Origin: an uncultured Muribaculaceae bacterium
Lineage (GTDB): Bacteria > Bacteroidota > Bacteroidia > Bacteroidales > Muribaculaceae
Reading direction: 5' to 3'
DNA: 42,281 nt
NCBI GenBank assembly: GCA_910584055.1
Contig: CAJTZS010000036.1
Coordinates: forward strand, 1 to 42,281
The notes beneath the pieces are model-generated. The model was not told where the DNA came from. It made no database searches and saw only the letters and a program-made list of their open reading frames with translations. Shown here piece by piece: positions 17,541-25,896 of the stretch (its first letter is position 1; each line of letters starts with the position of its first letter). Made by a program: the position numbers and the translations under genes.

Positions 17541-18122
17541 TTAAGGATTGGAATAATAATACTCGTTGTAATTTATCAAATTGAAGCTCTCTTCTTCTCG
17601 ATCATAGCATGAGAATCGTTGATCAGTAGCCAATTTTATTTTTTCACAGGCAATAATAGGATCGCTATTCCGTATTTCAAGATTATATAAGAAGATACCA
17701 AAACATATATGCATATCAGCAGAAGTAAGACTTTGACGAGGACCTAACACGTAACAAATATTATGACATGTTAAAAAGATTTTATAAGCCACTTCCATTA
17801 ATCCGCCTCTGCAACATGACAACATGAGTATACTATCTTCATTCATGCATTTATAGTTACATAATAAAATAGAGAATTCTTGCCAACTCATATCAACTTT
17901 CCTATCGGTACTTCCAAAACCTTCTGAATTGCCGTGTGCGCTTAAATATATATAATCAAATCGACCGTTAGATGCTAAGATGTCCTCTATCTCTTGATTG
18001 TCGTTTACACACTTGCAAATAGTATTTATACCGTAGAGTTGAGACTGTTCACAAATACTGTTGCATTCATGCGGTTCATCAATGTTGCCACATGCCTTTA
18101 TTATGAGAATACGTTTAGCCAT
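17541..18122 (-). CDS. Caspase/CHAT-like peptidase
   Basis: 193 aa of a small caspase-fold cysteine peptidase. The strand MAKRILIIKA opens the fold; the catalytic His is H63 in YIYLSAHGNSEGF and the Cys is C103 or C104 in LMLSCCRGGLME. Bacterial CHAT/caspase-like enzymes act as effectors in anti-phage systems and cleave cellular or partner proteins. It follows dndB at a few bases and precedes the SIR2 gene. I prefer the ATG at 18122; an in-frame ATG at 18137 adds five residues. Substrate unknown. Confidence 0.75.
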   Translation of the reverse strand: MAKRILIIKACGNIDEPHECNSICEQSQLYGINTICKCVNDNQEIEDILASNGRFDYIYLSAHGNSEGFGSTDRKVDMSWQEFSILLCNYKCMNEDSILMLSCCRGGLMEVAYKIFLTCHNICYVLGPRQSLTSADMHICFGIFLYNLEIRNSDPIIACEKIKLATDQRFSCYDREEESFNLINYNEYYYSNP

Positions 18123-18144
18123 AAAAATGATATGCACATGAATG

Positions 18145-18498
18145 TTAAATAGATAAGAAGGCCTTATCTTCCTCGTTTAATTGATTTTCATAAATTAGTC
18201 CCATTTTGAATTTTAAAATTCTGCGGAGCCTAGTTTTTCCTACGCCAGATAATGAGAAGTAATTACTAGTAAAATCAACACCTGAAATTGATTGAATATA
18301 ACTTTCATAGGATTCTTGTATCCCATTCTGTTCGATTATTAATTTTAATAATTCAAATAAAACAGAAATGCCGATAGTCTTAAAAATCACATTATCTTTA
18401 TTCGGTTCTTTCCAAAGAATATTATTAACGGCACAAAAGTATTTATATACAATTTCATAGATTTCTTCGTCTCTGTTTTCAAGATATAGATATCTCAA
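18145..18498 (-). pseudogene. dndB: dndB, C-terminal part after frameshift
   Basis: 117 codons, YLYLENRDEEIYEIVYKYF followed by a region ending FKTIGISVLFELLKLI, which matches the tail expected in DGQHR-domain proteins. There is no real start: it opens with a TTG just where the upstream frame ends. Adding one A to the A6 run around 18518-18523 joins the two frames as DDKK-TDNSVLRYLYLE. See the N-terminal part. Confidence 0.75.
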
Positions 18499-19349
18499 AA
18501 CAGAGTTATCTGTTTTTTATCATCTCTTAATTTCTTTAAGTCAGAACGCGTGTTACTCTTAGACCAAATAGAATGCCTCATAGCCAGAAAGTCACGATCC
18601 ATTTGAGGATTCGATGAAATTAGAAGCATAATCCCTTCAACCATGGCTGCGGTAGATAACAGCCATTTACGTTTATCCACAGATTGCTCGATGTTAGAAT
18701 AGAGAGGTGCGAGCTTAATCTTTTGATATAATGGAGAGTCTGTCCTAAAATTAAACTTCCTGGTAAGATAAACTGCTAATTTTTCGGGAGACCAAGTATT
18801 GGCAGGTTTATCCTCCACATCGTATCCAAATAACTCCAGTGCGAGACTCTTATCTACTCTTTTTTGATTCCCGTTTATTGTAGCAAATAAATATGCCTGA
18901 TATGGATTTGGCAGATCGAAAAATATAGAACATACCAATTCAATATCTTTATATTCATCTTGTGTATATGAAAATGCATTTAATCGATGCTGCCCATCGA
19001 TTATTATTGAAGACACCCCATCCGGTATTTCAATAATGAAGCAATCTGGAATATCCGTTTCCTTAATATTCCAACGTTTAGATGATTCTTCAATGATGTG
19101 TCCCTCTGAATCAACATTAGCCGCAATGAGAATAGATGTTGGGAAACTCATTTCAGAGGATTTTATGAAATTAGCGATTAGCTTTAATCGTGGAATATTT
19201 AATGGCCTCTGATTACCAATTATTTTCCCCTCTTCATTGTATCGAGCTACCGAAGATGTGGAAATTTCTAAAAGATGTCTAGCAGTTAGTTTAGCGACAT
19301 AGAAATCACCTAGAGGTTGACTAACTTTTATAGCAGATATTCGTATCAT
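18495..19349 (-). CDS. dndB: DndB/DGQHR-domain protein, N-terminal part (frameshifted)
   Basis: DndB-type regulator of DNA phosphorothioation. The name-giving motif is present as IIIDGQHRLNAFSY, followed by the family segment FATINGNQKRVDKSLALELFG. In known systems DndB represses or tunes the dnd operon. I start at the ATG at 19349 (MIRISAIKVSQPLGDFYVAKL); a longer frame runs into the membrane-protein gene. The frame ends early (LRDDKKQITLF); the rest continues in another frame to 18145, giving about 401 aa if one base is restored. So the protein may be non-functional, made by slippage, or an assembly error. Confidence 0.8.
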   Translation of the reverse strand: MIRISAIKVSQPLGDFYVAKLTARHLLEISTSSVARYNEEGKIIGNQRPLNIPRLKLIANFIKSSEMSFPTSILIAANVDSEGHIIEESSKRWNIKETDIPDCFIIEIPDGVSSIIIDGQHRLNAFSYTQDEYKDIELVCSIFFDLPNPYQAYLFATINGNQKRVDKSLALELFGYDVEDKPANTWSPEKLAVYLTRKFNFRTDSPLYQKIKLAPLYSNIEQSVDKRKWLLSTAAMVEGIMLLISSNPQMDRDFLAMRHSIWSKSNTRSDLKKLRDDKKQITLF

Positions 19350-19356
19350 ATAAAAT

Positions 19357-19776
19357 TTATATCTCTCCTCCAAGAGCACTATTGGCATTATTAAAAATAT
19401 CTCTATCTCTATTTTGATACCACCATATCGCACAATATACTAAATAAAGCGCTATTGATATGAATAGAGCCCAAATATCTGAACGTTTCAAAATACCAAC
19501 GACTAAAATAGAAGCTAATAGTGGCACAACCAACCATGCGATTCCGTAAAAGTCATCATCGTCTTTTACTGGCTTAGGTTTTCCAATTCTTTCAAGAACT
19601 CTTTCAGCCGATGCACATACCGAAGCAATCGCTATAGTAATTAACCCAATAGCAATGTCTTTACACCCAACGTTCTCTAGGAATAAAAAAGACATCCAAA
19701 TACTGCTAGAACCGCATATTAAAAAAAATAATATGAAGAACATTAGTTTTCGCCTATGAGATTTAATCCAGTCCAT
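19357..19776 (-). CDS. Four-helix membrane protein in the dnd operon
   Basis: 139 aa with four predicted membrane helices (about residues 11-32, 40-58, 76-95, 103-121) and a charged loop KPKPVKDDDDFYG. No family recognised. It sits 4 bp after the DndE-HerA stop and 7 bp before dndB, so it is in the operon. A membrane partner is not part of the characterised DndBCDE or DndFGH sets; it could be a pore, an anchor or a sensor of membrane state. Confidence 0.75.
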   Translation of the reverse strand: MDWIKSHRRKLMFFILFFLICGSSSIWMSFLFLENVGCKDIAIGLITIAIASVCASAERVLERIGKPKPVKDDDDFYGIAWLVVPLLASILVVGILKRSDIWALFISIALYLVYCAIWWYQNRDRDIFNNANSALGGEI

Positions 19777-19780
19777 ATTT

Positions 19781-21373
19781 TTACTTATTATGATTCTTCT
19801 CTTTATGGTATTGGACTACTTCAAACAAGTTACCTTTGGGTAACTCCTTGACGTTAGATACACACTGCCCATTATCTAACTTCTCAAGATTACGCATTGC
19901 TCGGGTGCCGTCTTTTTCGCTAAGACCTAGGAATTTGTTGATTGCTTTTGTATTGTTAAGGTCATTTATGGGTAAAAGGAATGCAGTCTCGCATTCCTGT
20001 GAGAAATCAAAATTACCTTGATTGTATTCCGAGATTCCCTGAGATAGTAGAACGATAGAAACTCCGTAAGAGCGGATTTTTCTTAACAGCACCTCCAGGA
20101 TTTCCAGTGATTTTTTCTCACGAAAAAGATCATGAGCTTCATCTATCATTAACACATAGCGCATACTTCTGTTTCCATCAACAACCTCTGTTCCACCCAT
20201 ATTAGTGAATACATTGAAGATGTAGTTGATGATTAAGAATATGGATGTAAAACGCACGGTACTATCAAGTTCTCCAGACAATGAGAAATAATAGTTGTTA
20301 TTTAGGAATACACTTGGATCATTTATTTTTGATGCAAATAGCTCATATTCGCTGAGTCGCTCCATTATCTCTGTAAGAGTATCTCGATTATCTCCGACAG
20401 CTTCAATGACTAAATCATAGATTTCTTTTAAAGAAGGATGTTTCCCATCTTTATGATGTAAAAAAGCTTCTTTGGTTGCGTCCTTTAGCGTCTGTTGTTG
20501 TCTTTTCCCAATATTAGAATACTTTGCTATAATGTCGACAAATTTATTTATGCCGACTAATCTGTTTTTTTCATTAACATTGTCAATGAAAGAAACCGGA
20601 TTCAAGGGGAAAGGTGTATGAGGAGCGCTGATGCACTCAGTATGAGTTTCTGAAAAGAAGTCACTCATTTTAGATTTGTCATCCTCGCTGAGCCCCTTAA
20701 AGTCAAGAAATAAGAAATTAACTTGGCCCTGTGTTTGTTTATGAAGTTGACGAAGAAACTCAAGCGCGAATTGAGTTTTACCTGAACCAGATTTTCCAGC
20801 AACAGCTATATGTTGGTTATTATAGCGTGTGGAATCATTAAAGCTGCAAAAGATTTCTTCTTTGGAGGAAAGATCATAACCGACCTTTATTTTAATTGGA
20901 CCGGAGAAGACACTCTTTGTTATATGCTGATTCCTATTTTCTACAGAATCAAAGCGTTCAGGTGCATCCTCAATAGCATCAACTCCTTGGCTGAAAAATT
21001 CAGTAAGAAAGTCGAAGAATGTATACTGGGGATTATGTTCAAAAAGATAGTTTATCTTTTCGAGTCCATGATCCACATGGAGTTTTATATATTTGGGAAT
21101 CAATTCATCGTTTTTTGTTATTCCATATGCCTGACTAATCATAGCAATGAAGAAATCACGATATTGCCCATCAAACAATATATGATCCTTGTATTCTTTT
21201 CCTTGAGAATCGTAAGCTGAAAATTCTTGTGGAGTGAATCTTTTGCCTGTAGACAAAGAATAGCCTAATGCGATACGAGCAATCACATTTTCCTTTGTTC
21301 CGCCTGGAAGTTTTCGCGTTAATTGCGTTACTACGGCTTGGTTCTCAGCCGATGTTCGTATATTAATTTGCAT
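19781..21373 (-). CDS. dndE: DndE-HerA fusion: DNA sulfur-modification and ATPase protein
   Basis: 530 aa with two fused parts. Residues 1-110 match DndE (GGTKENVIARIALGYSLS, then DGQYRDFFIAMISQAYG and KLHVDHGLEKI), the small DNA-binding subunit of the phosphorothioation complex. Residues about 160-530 are a HerA/FtsK-like ATPase with Walker A GKSGSGKT at 193-200, DLSSKEEIF-type barrel strand before it, and Walker B YVLMIDEAHDLF at about 403-414. In classical systems DndE stands alone and a HerA-like ATPase (DndH) belongs to the separate restriction module. It overlaps dndD by 11 bp. Confidence 0.85.
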   Translation of the reverse strand: MQINIRTSAENQAVVTQLTRKLPGGTKENVIARIALGYSLSTGKRFTPQEFSAYDSQGKEYKDHILFDGQYRDFFIAMISQAYGITKNDELIPKYIKLHVDHGLEKINYLFEHNPQYTFFDFLTEFFSQGVDAIEDAPERFDSVENRNQHITKSVFSGPIKIKVGYDLSSKEEIFCSFNDSTRYNNQHIAVAGKSGSGKTQFALEFLRQLHKQTQGQVNFLFLDFKGLSEDDKSKMSDFFSETHTECISAPHTPFPLNPVSFIDNVNEKNRLVGINKFVDIIAKYSNIGKRQQQTLKDATKEAFLHHKDGKHPSLKEIYDLVIEAVGDNRDTLTEIMERLSEYELFASKINDPSVFLNNNYYFSLSGELDSTVRFTSIFLIINYIFNVFTNMGGTEVVDGNRSMRYVLMIDEAHDLFREKKSLEILEVLLRKIRSYGVSIVLLSQGISEYNQGNFDFSQECETAFLLPINDLNNTKAINKFLGLSEKDGTRAMRNLEKLDNGQCVSNVKELPKGNLFEVVQYHKEKNHNK

Positions 21374-23477
21374 TTTCTATTTTGTTATATTCTTCGAAAA
21401 GATTATCTGGTTTGACTTCAATGAAATGAGATACACCCTTTTCATTATTAATCAAATAAGATTTACTTACAATCGGCTGAATGTAATGGTATTCGTCTTC
21501 TGTTAGTTCCTTTTTAAGCAGAGGAAACAGTATAACCTGTTTAGAGACATTCGGATAGAATTTTGTCAGCACATTCTTTGTATGCAGAGGGTCAAATTTC
21601 TGCATTGGGCTGTCTATAAATACAGGAAACTCAATTTCTGTTTCATCAACTAAGGCACTTAAAAGGGCTGACGCAAACATTTGTCGCTCTCCCATAGAAA
21701 GTATGCTATTGTCAATTTTTCTATCATCGTAGCCAAACAAACTGATGTCAACATCATCCCCATTACCGTTGATGTCAACAATAACTTTCTTTACTAGATT
21801 AGTTTTGTGTAAATAGGATTGAAGTTTTGATTCGAGTTTTTGTGCCAGAGCTTTTTTCTTCTCATCCTTAAATCGAATAAGAAATTTCTGTATTTTATGA
21901 ATCAATCGTGTAGCTTCATTGTCCACTGCACGGTTTTGATCGGAAACTTCAATTTTCTTAGAAAGACTCTCTTTCTGTTTTTTGTGAGCAACCACTTGTT
22001 CTTTAAGAGATTCAATTTCTGTCTGTTTCTTCCCGATTTCTTCACCGATAAAATCTATTTCACGGTCGAGTTTTTCTTTCCGGGCTCTAAGATTTTGCAC
22101 ATAATCACTTTCAGCTTTTTTCTCAGCTTCACGAATATTTTTTTCGATAGTAAAGAGCTCTGCCTTTAGTTTCGTGTACTGATTAAATAGAGTTTCAAAT
22201 GAGGATTTACTATTCTTAATCTTCATTATTAAACGCGTAAATTCCTCTGTTTGTCCTTGACTGAAGTCATGCAAAATACTAAAATGCTCGAATTTGCTAT
22301 CATCCAAGTCATTATAGAAATGTCTCTTGATTAATTTCCGGATTTGAGTCTCATAAAAGTCTCGAGTCCTTAGATCAATTCGGAATTCTAAATCCTTTTT
22401 GGCTTCTTCAATGTCACCAAGGATTACATCGGTTTTATCATTGACCCCTTCAAGTTGTAGTATATTCTGCTTGTACGCCTTTTCATTTTCTAATTGTGAT
22501 ATAAGTCGGGCCAACAGACCTCCGGATAATCCAAATGGTATAAGACTATAGAAATCTTTAAGACCGTCTTCAGTATCTTTAAGGGATGTATAAAGTTCGG
22601 TTTTACGGTCGTTTAATCGTTCTAATTCATCGACCGACATCAAATCGCCCTCGCGGATTAATTTTGACTGAAGCTCAGAAGAATCGTGCCGTTTAATTAC
22701 TCGGTCATCTTCTAAATTTGAAATTTCATCAGTCAAGGATTCGATATTCTCCTCTTTGATTTTTATTGCACTAATCAATCTATCAAATTCAAGTTTTTCT
22801 TGTGGTTTAGCAGAAGCCTTTCTGTAATCATCCTGAATTCTGATTAATTCTGATTTTAAATCTTCGTACTTCTGTATGCCAAGCACCTGAGAATATGCAA
22901 GACTCAAATCCTTTCGCTGTTCTGGAGTATTGATTTGTGCAAATGAGACAATCTTTTCAGCATCAAAGAAGAAAAATTTTGCAATCTCAATAGGAAGAAT
23001 GTAATCACGAATGAATATTTCTTCTTCTTTGGCAATTTCTTCTTTTGTGCCTGAAAATAAATCGCTTTTCCTTCCATCAATTAAGATTTCTAATTCATCA
23101 TCATAATTGGTGGCACTATCATAAGAACGAACTATTGTTATTTCGGTACAAGGGGTATCAGGAATCTCTACGTCAGTAAACGTAACTGCAACAGAAAACC
23201 TAGTTGCGCCCTCTTTATGTGCTTCGAAATTGAGGCTATTTCCGATGTATTTACTATAACCACCTTTTTCATCAATTTCTTTGCGATATAGTTCATCTAC
23301 TTTTGCCATGTTCTTGCCATATAGACACCAGACTAAGGACATGAGAAAAGTAGTCTTACCGAAACCATTATTACCACTAACGATAATCAAATTTCGGTCT
23401 CCATTAGGGGAAAGATCAATTTTATTCTTTCCTTTATAAATACGGAAGTTATTTAGTTCGATTTCTCGTATGGTCAT
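21363..23477 (-). CDS. dndD: DndD-like SMC/RecN-type ATPase
   Basis: 704 aa of the DNA sulfur-modification protein DndD family. Walker A is at 34-43 (SGNNGFGKTT), a long coiled coil fills about residues 230-560, the ABC signature is LSMGERQMFASALL, and Walker B is FPVFIDSPMQKFD. DndD ATPase activity is thought to provide energy or DNA nicking during sulfur insertion. Its ATG overlaps the dndC stop as ATGA and its 3' end overlaps dndE-herA by 11 bp, so translation is tightly coupled. Confidence 0.9.
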   Translation of the reverse strand: MTIREIELNNFRIYKGKNKIDLSPNGDRNLIIVSGNNGFGKTTFLMSLVWCLYGKNMAKVDELYRKEIDEKGGYSKYIGNSLNFEAHKEGATRFSVAVTFTDVEIPDTPCTEITIVRSYDSATNYDDELEILIDGRKSDLFSGTKEEIAKEEEIFIRDYILPIEIAKFFFFDAEKIVSFAQINTPEQRKDLSLAYSQVLGIQKYEDLKSELIRIQDDYRKASAKPQEKLEFDRLISAIKIKEENIESLTDEISNLEDDRVIKRHDSSELQSKLIREGDLMSVDELERLNDRKTELYTSLKDTEDGLKDFYSLIPFGLSGGLLARLISQLENEKAYKQNILQLEGVNDKTDVILGDIEEAKKDLEFRIDLRTRDFYETQIRKLIKRHFYNDLDDSKFEHFSILHDFSQGQTEEFTRLIMKIKNSKSSFETLFNQYTKLKAELFTIEKNIREAEKKAESDYVQNLRARKEKLDREIDFIGEEIGKKQTEIESLKEQVVAHKKQKESLSKKIEVSDQNRAVDNEATRLIHKIQKFLIRFKDEKKKALAQKLESKLQSYLHKTNLVKKVIVDINGNGDDVDISLFGYDDRKIDNSILSMGERQMFASALLSALVDETEIEFPVFIDSPMQKFDPLHTKNVLTKFYPNVSKQVILFPLLKKELTEDEYHYIQPIVSKSYLINNEKGVSHFIEVKPDNLFEEYNKIENAN

Positions 23478-24526
23478 GATTTCTTTTTAGTATTTACAAA
23501 TTCTTCTAAGCGAGATTCTATTTCAGTCTTTAAGCCACGACGCCGTTGCATCAGTGATTTGCTTTTTTGGAGCATCAGAAGTTGTTCGATTAATTCGCCT
23601 TCTTCTATGTTTTCTTTGCAAATTTCTCGCATTAAATCTGCTTCCAACTTATTTTTTATCTTGCCATCTTCCATAGCTAATGTGGAATTATAGATTTTAT
23701 TATATATTTCTGATACCTGATGCCCAAAATTGAAATCTCTATACCAATTTACTTGAATAGCAATCAATTCTTGATCGGTAATTAGTTTGATTTTAGGGTT
23801 GTGCTGTTGTAATTCATATTGAACATTTAATAAACCTTCCAACATTTGAGCTCGATACATGAATGTGTAAGGTCCCATATCGTTGACAGCTTTTTTGCCA
23901 TCACGACGCAATGGGAATCTATTCTCTATGACGTTACGCTCTTGGTCCAACTTTAACCTGAAATCATAAAGAGGTTGCATCCATTCGCGTCCATTCTTAA
24001 TAAGAGAACGCATGGATTTGTCATCTTTAATAACTGTGCATGTCCAGCATCCAAAACGGCTCTGACCACAAGAACCATGACTTTTGTCTGTTACCACAGA
24101 TGGGCATTCATAGTCATCGGCACTCGCATCAAGATAAATGTTGAATAATATCCGATTGTCAAATCCCCATGGAGAGGGAATTGCGTTTATAATATACCAA
24201 ACCTCTTCTAACAACAACTCCTTTATTGGCGCATAGACATATGTATTTGCCAATAAAGTATGTTTTGTTAGACGCTTACCATGAATTTCGTGTTTCTTAA
24301 TTGAGCGAGCACGTGTTGCGCTTTCTGATTTTCTTGTACCAATTAATATAATCGCTTCTCCGCACTCATCTACTTGTTCTGTAATAAAACGAGCTGTGGG
24401 CTTAATTTTGAGTTTCTCTGTACACCATCTAAATGCAGTGTTGGGTACCGGATAACCCTTACCAATAACATTTACCCAAAAAGAATCTTCAAGCCTCGGC
24501 GTTGTCTTTCTAACAAATATTGGCAA
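23474..24526 (-). CDS. dndC: DndC, C-terminal part (frameshifted)
   Basis: Large C-terminal part of the PAPS-reductase-like DndC. It carries WCTEKLKIKPTARFI and the iron-sulfur Cys cluster CGQSRFGCWTCTVIKDDK, both family features. It lacks the PP-loop, which is in the overlapping frame upstream. The listed start (24526) is only a non-ATG codon inside the gene. Restoring one base near 24548 gives ETKAKEEDLPIFVRKTTPR and a full 447-aa DndC from 24816 to 23474. Confidence 0.85.
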   Translation of the reverse strand: MPIFVRKTTPRLEDSFWVNVIGKGYPVPNTAFRWCTEKLKIKPTARFITEQVDECGEAIILIGTRKSESATRARSIKKHEIHGKRLTKHTLLANTYVYAPIKELLLEEVWYIINAIPSPWGFDNRILFNIYLDASADDYECPSVVTDKSHGSCGQSRFGCWTCTVIKDDKSMRSLIKNGREWMQPLYDFRLKLDQERNVIENRFPLRRDGKKAVNDMGPYTFMYRAQMLEGLLNVQYELQQHNPKIKLITDQELIAIQVNWYRDFNFGHQVSEIYNKIYNSTLAMEDGKIKNKLEADLMREICKENIEEGELIEQLLMLQKSKSLMQRRRGLKTEIESRLEEFVNTKKKS

Positions 24527-24816
24527 ATCCTCTTCTTTTGCTTTGTCTCAATTTGATCCAATACGTCGTCGACATAGGTGGCTATGATCGGATTTTCTAC
24601 CAAAGTATCGTTACAAACAACATAAATTGGACGTCTTAATTGGAAAGGACAGGGTAATTCCTTCAATTTTTGTAAAGCAATCCAAACCAGCATAAGTAAT
24701 ACTGTGGAATCTTTACCACCGCTGAATCCTATTATCCAAGGGCGGTTAGACTCATCAGCATAAGCATACTGGTCTAAAATTTCGTCAATAATATATTCAA
24801 TACGTTTATTTTTCAT
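24472..24816 (-). CDS. dndC: DndC, N-terminal part (frameshifted)
   Basis: N-terminal 90 or so residues of DndC, with the PP-loop nucleotide-binding motif in WIIGFSGGKDSTVLLML. DndC activates or transfers sulfur in phosphorothioation. The frame ends in DQIETKQKKRICQY, an out-of-frame tail; the real sequence continues in the next frame. The ATG at 24816 lies 14 bp after the XRE regulator. The break is a single missing base, so it could be real decay or an error. Confidence 0.85.
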   Translation of the reverse strand: MKNKRIEYIIDEILDQYAYADESNRPWIIGFSGGKDSTVLLMLVWIALQKLKELPCPFQLRRPIYVVCNDTLVENPIIATYVDDVLDQIETKQKKRICQYLLERQRRGLKILFG

Positions 24817-24830
24817 GCCTTACAATACTC

Positions 24831-25055
24831 TCAATCATTTGTGAGACTATCAATACATTGTTTATTAACCAAATCAGTAAGTTCTACATCTAATAAATGA
24901 GATATTTTAATCAAAGTTTCCAAATCTGGTTGAGAGCTATTCGTGCACCACTTTGAAACGGTTGATGGGTTAACTTTTAGTTGCTCACATAACCATTTAT
25001 TAGTCTTCTTTTTTTCTACTAAAACGACTTTTAGGCGGTTTATATCTGTTTCCAT
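24831..25055 (-). CDS. XRE-family repressor, head of the dnd operon
   Basis: 74 aa Cro/C1-type helix-turn-helix (LVEKKKTNKWLCEQLKVNPS, with TVSKWCTNSSQPDLETLIKI as recognition region). Gene order and spacing (14 bp to dndC) make it the first gene of the dnd operon. A perfect TGAAAA-T-TTTTCA palindrome beside its -7 element is a candidate self-operator. This kind of control could keep modification and effector genes balanced after transfer to a new host. Confidence 0.85.
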   Translation of the reverse strand: METDINRLKVVLVEKKKTNKWLCEQLKVNPSTVSKWCTNSSQPDLETLIKISHLLDVELTDLVNKQCIDSLTND

Positions 25056-25080
25056 TCAAATCACATTTATTATTTGGCTA

Positions 25081-25102
25081 CAAAATTAATGAAAATTTTT
25101 CA
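25081..25102 (-). promoter_or_regulatory. Promoter and palindromic operator of the dnd operon
   Basis: TAATTTTG (minus strand, 25088-25081) matches TAnnTTTG and is 26 bp before the XRE ATG. Immediately upstream, 25090-25102 is the perfect palindrome TGAAAATTTTTCA, well placed for repression. Confidence 0.55.
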
Positions 25103-25139
25103 CACGGCAATAAGGGGTTGATATGTTAAATAGCATGAA

Positions 25140-25174
25140 ACTCCCGACAAGGTCGGTATTTCTTGTCGGGGAGT
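25140..25174 (-). terminator. Hairpin between mobilization block and dnd operon
   Basis: ACTCCCGACAAG pairs with CTTGTCGGGGAGT (one bulged G) around a 10-nt loop. It probably ends the leftward mobilization transcript before the dnd promoter. The T-tract is short. Confidence 0.6.
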
Positions 25175-25299
25175 GGGGTTGTATGGGGATTAGAAGAGGT
25201 GTATGCATGTTACATAGGCTTCATTGAAGGTGGCGAGATGGTCATGGTTATCCATGCAAGGCGATGGTGAAGATATATAAGGGGATATTAAAATAACGT

Positions 25300-25896
25300 T
25301 TAAGAGATGGTGATTGAGAGGCGATGGGTGGCGAAGAGTAGGAATAGGGCGAGGTATAAAAGGAGGGAAAGGATGGTGTGGCTGCGTGGTAAAGTGAAAT
25401 TGCCGGTGAGCCAGGAATGGGTGCGAGTGGTGAAACGGTGGCAGAGTTCGCGGATAGCGAGGTGAATGCCGGATGGTAGATTAGCGAAAAATCGTAGAGG
25501 TTTTTCTGTGGTGTGTGAGGTTGATAAAGGGGATTGTTGTGGCTCTTGGGTGGGCTTTGATGTCAGGAATTTTTTGTGAATCAAGACGAGACCCGTGTGG
25601 ATGAGTTTGTATCGCTCGTTTGTGATTTCGAGATTTTTGTTCAGAGTCTTGGCCATATCATCGTATAGGGCGAGTAATGATGATTGTTTGCTCTCAAAGT
25701 CATTGATGGTTTGATTGAAGTATTCCTCGACGATTGAGCGAAATTGCGTCATGTCAACTTCCACTTTGATAATATCGGAGCCGGGCAATTCAACCGGGCG
25801 ACCTTCGAGTATGACCAATCGCTCGGACAGTTGATTGATGTCAGAGCGGAGTTGATTGGTCTGACGGTCGATGTATTCTTTGTCTTTTGCGGTCAT
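25300..25896 (-). CDS. Mobilization-associated coiled-coil/membrane protein
   Basis: 198 aa. Residues 1-30 and 55-110 are predicted coiled coil (DRQTNQLRSDINQLSERLVI), and the C-terminus has one membrane helix (ILSLLLYLALFLLFAT). The start overlaps the relaxase stop (ATGA-type), so it is the third gene of the mobilization operon. Position and shape match the extra Mob proteins of Bacteroidales mobilizable elements; the role, perhaps linking the relaxosome to the membrane coupling protein, is inferred. Confidence 0.6.
   Translation of the reverse strand: MTAKDKEYIDRQTNQLRSDINQLSERLVILEGRPVELPGSDIIKVEVDMTQFRSIVEEYFNQTINDFESKQSSLLALYDDMAKTLNKNLEITNERYKLIHTGLVLIHKKFLTSKPTQEPQQSPLSTSHTTEKPLRFFANLPSGIHLAIRELCHRFTTRTHSWLTGNFTLPRSHTILSLLLYLALFLLFATHRLSITIS

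Noticed and set aside
18505..18530. Programmed -1 frameshift in dndB
   Set aside because: The A6 run reads T-AAA-AAA in frame, not a full X-XXY-YYZ slippery site, and no strong stimulatory hairpin is visible; an indel or read error is simpler.
25056..25299. Possible small gene between XRE and mobilization genes
   Set aside because: Only a promoter, operator and hairpin are supported; no frame has coding character.
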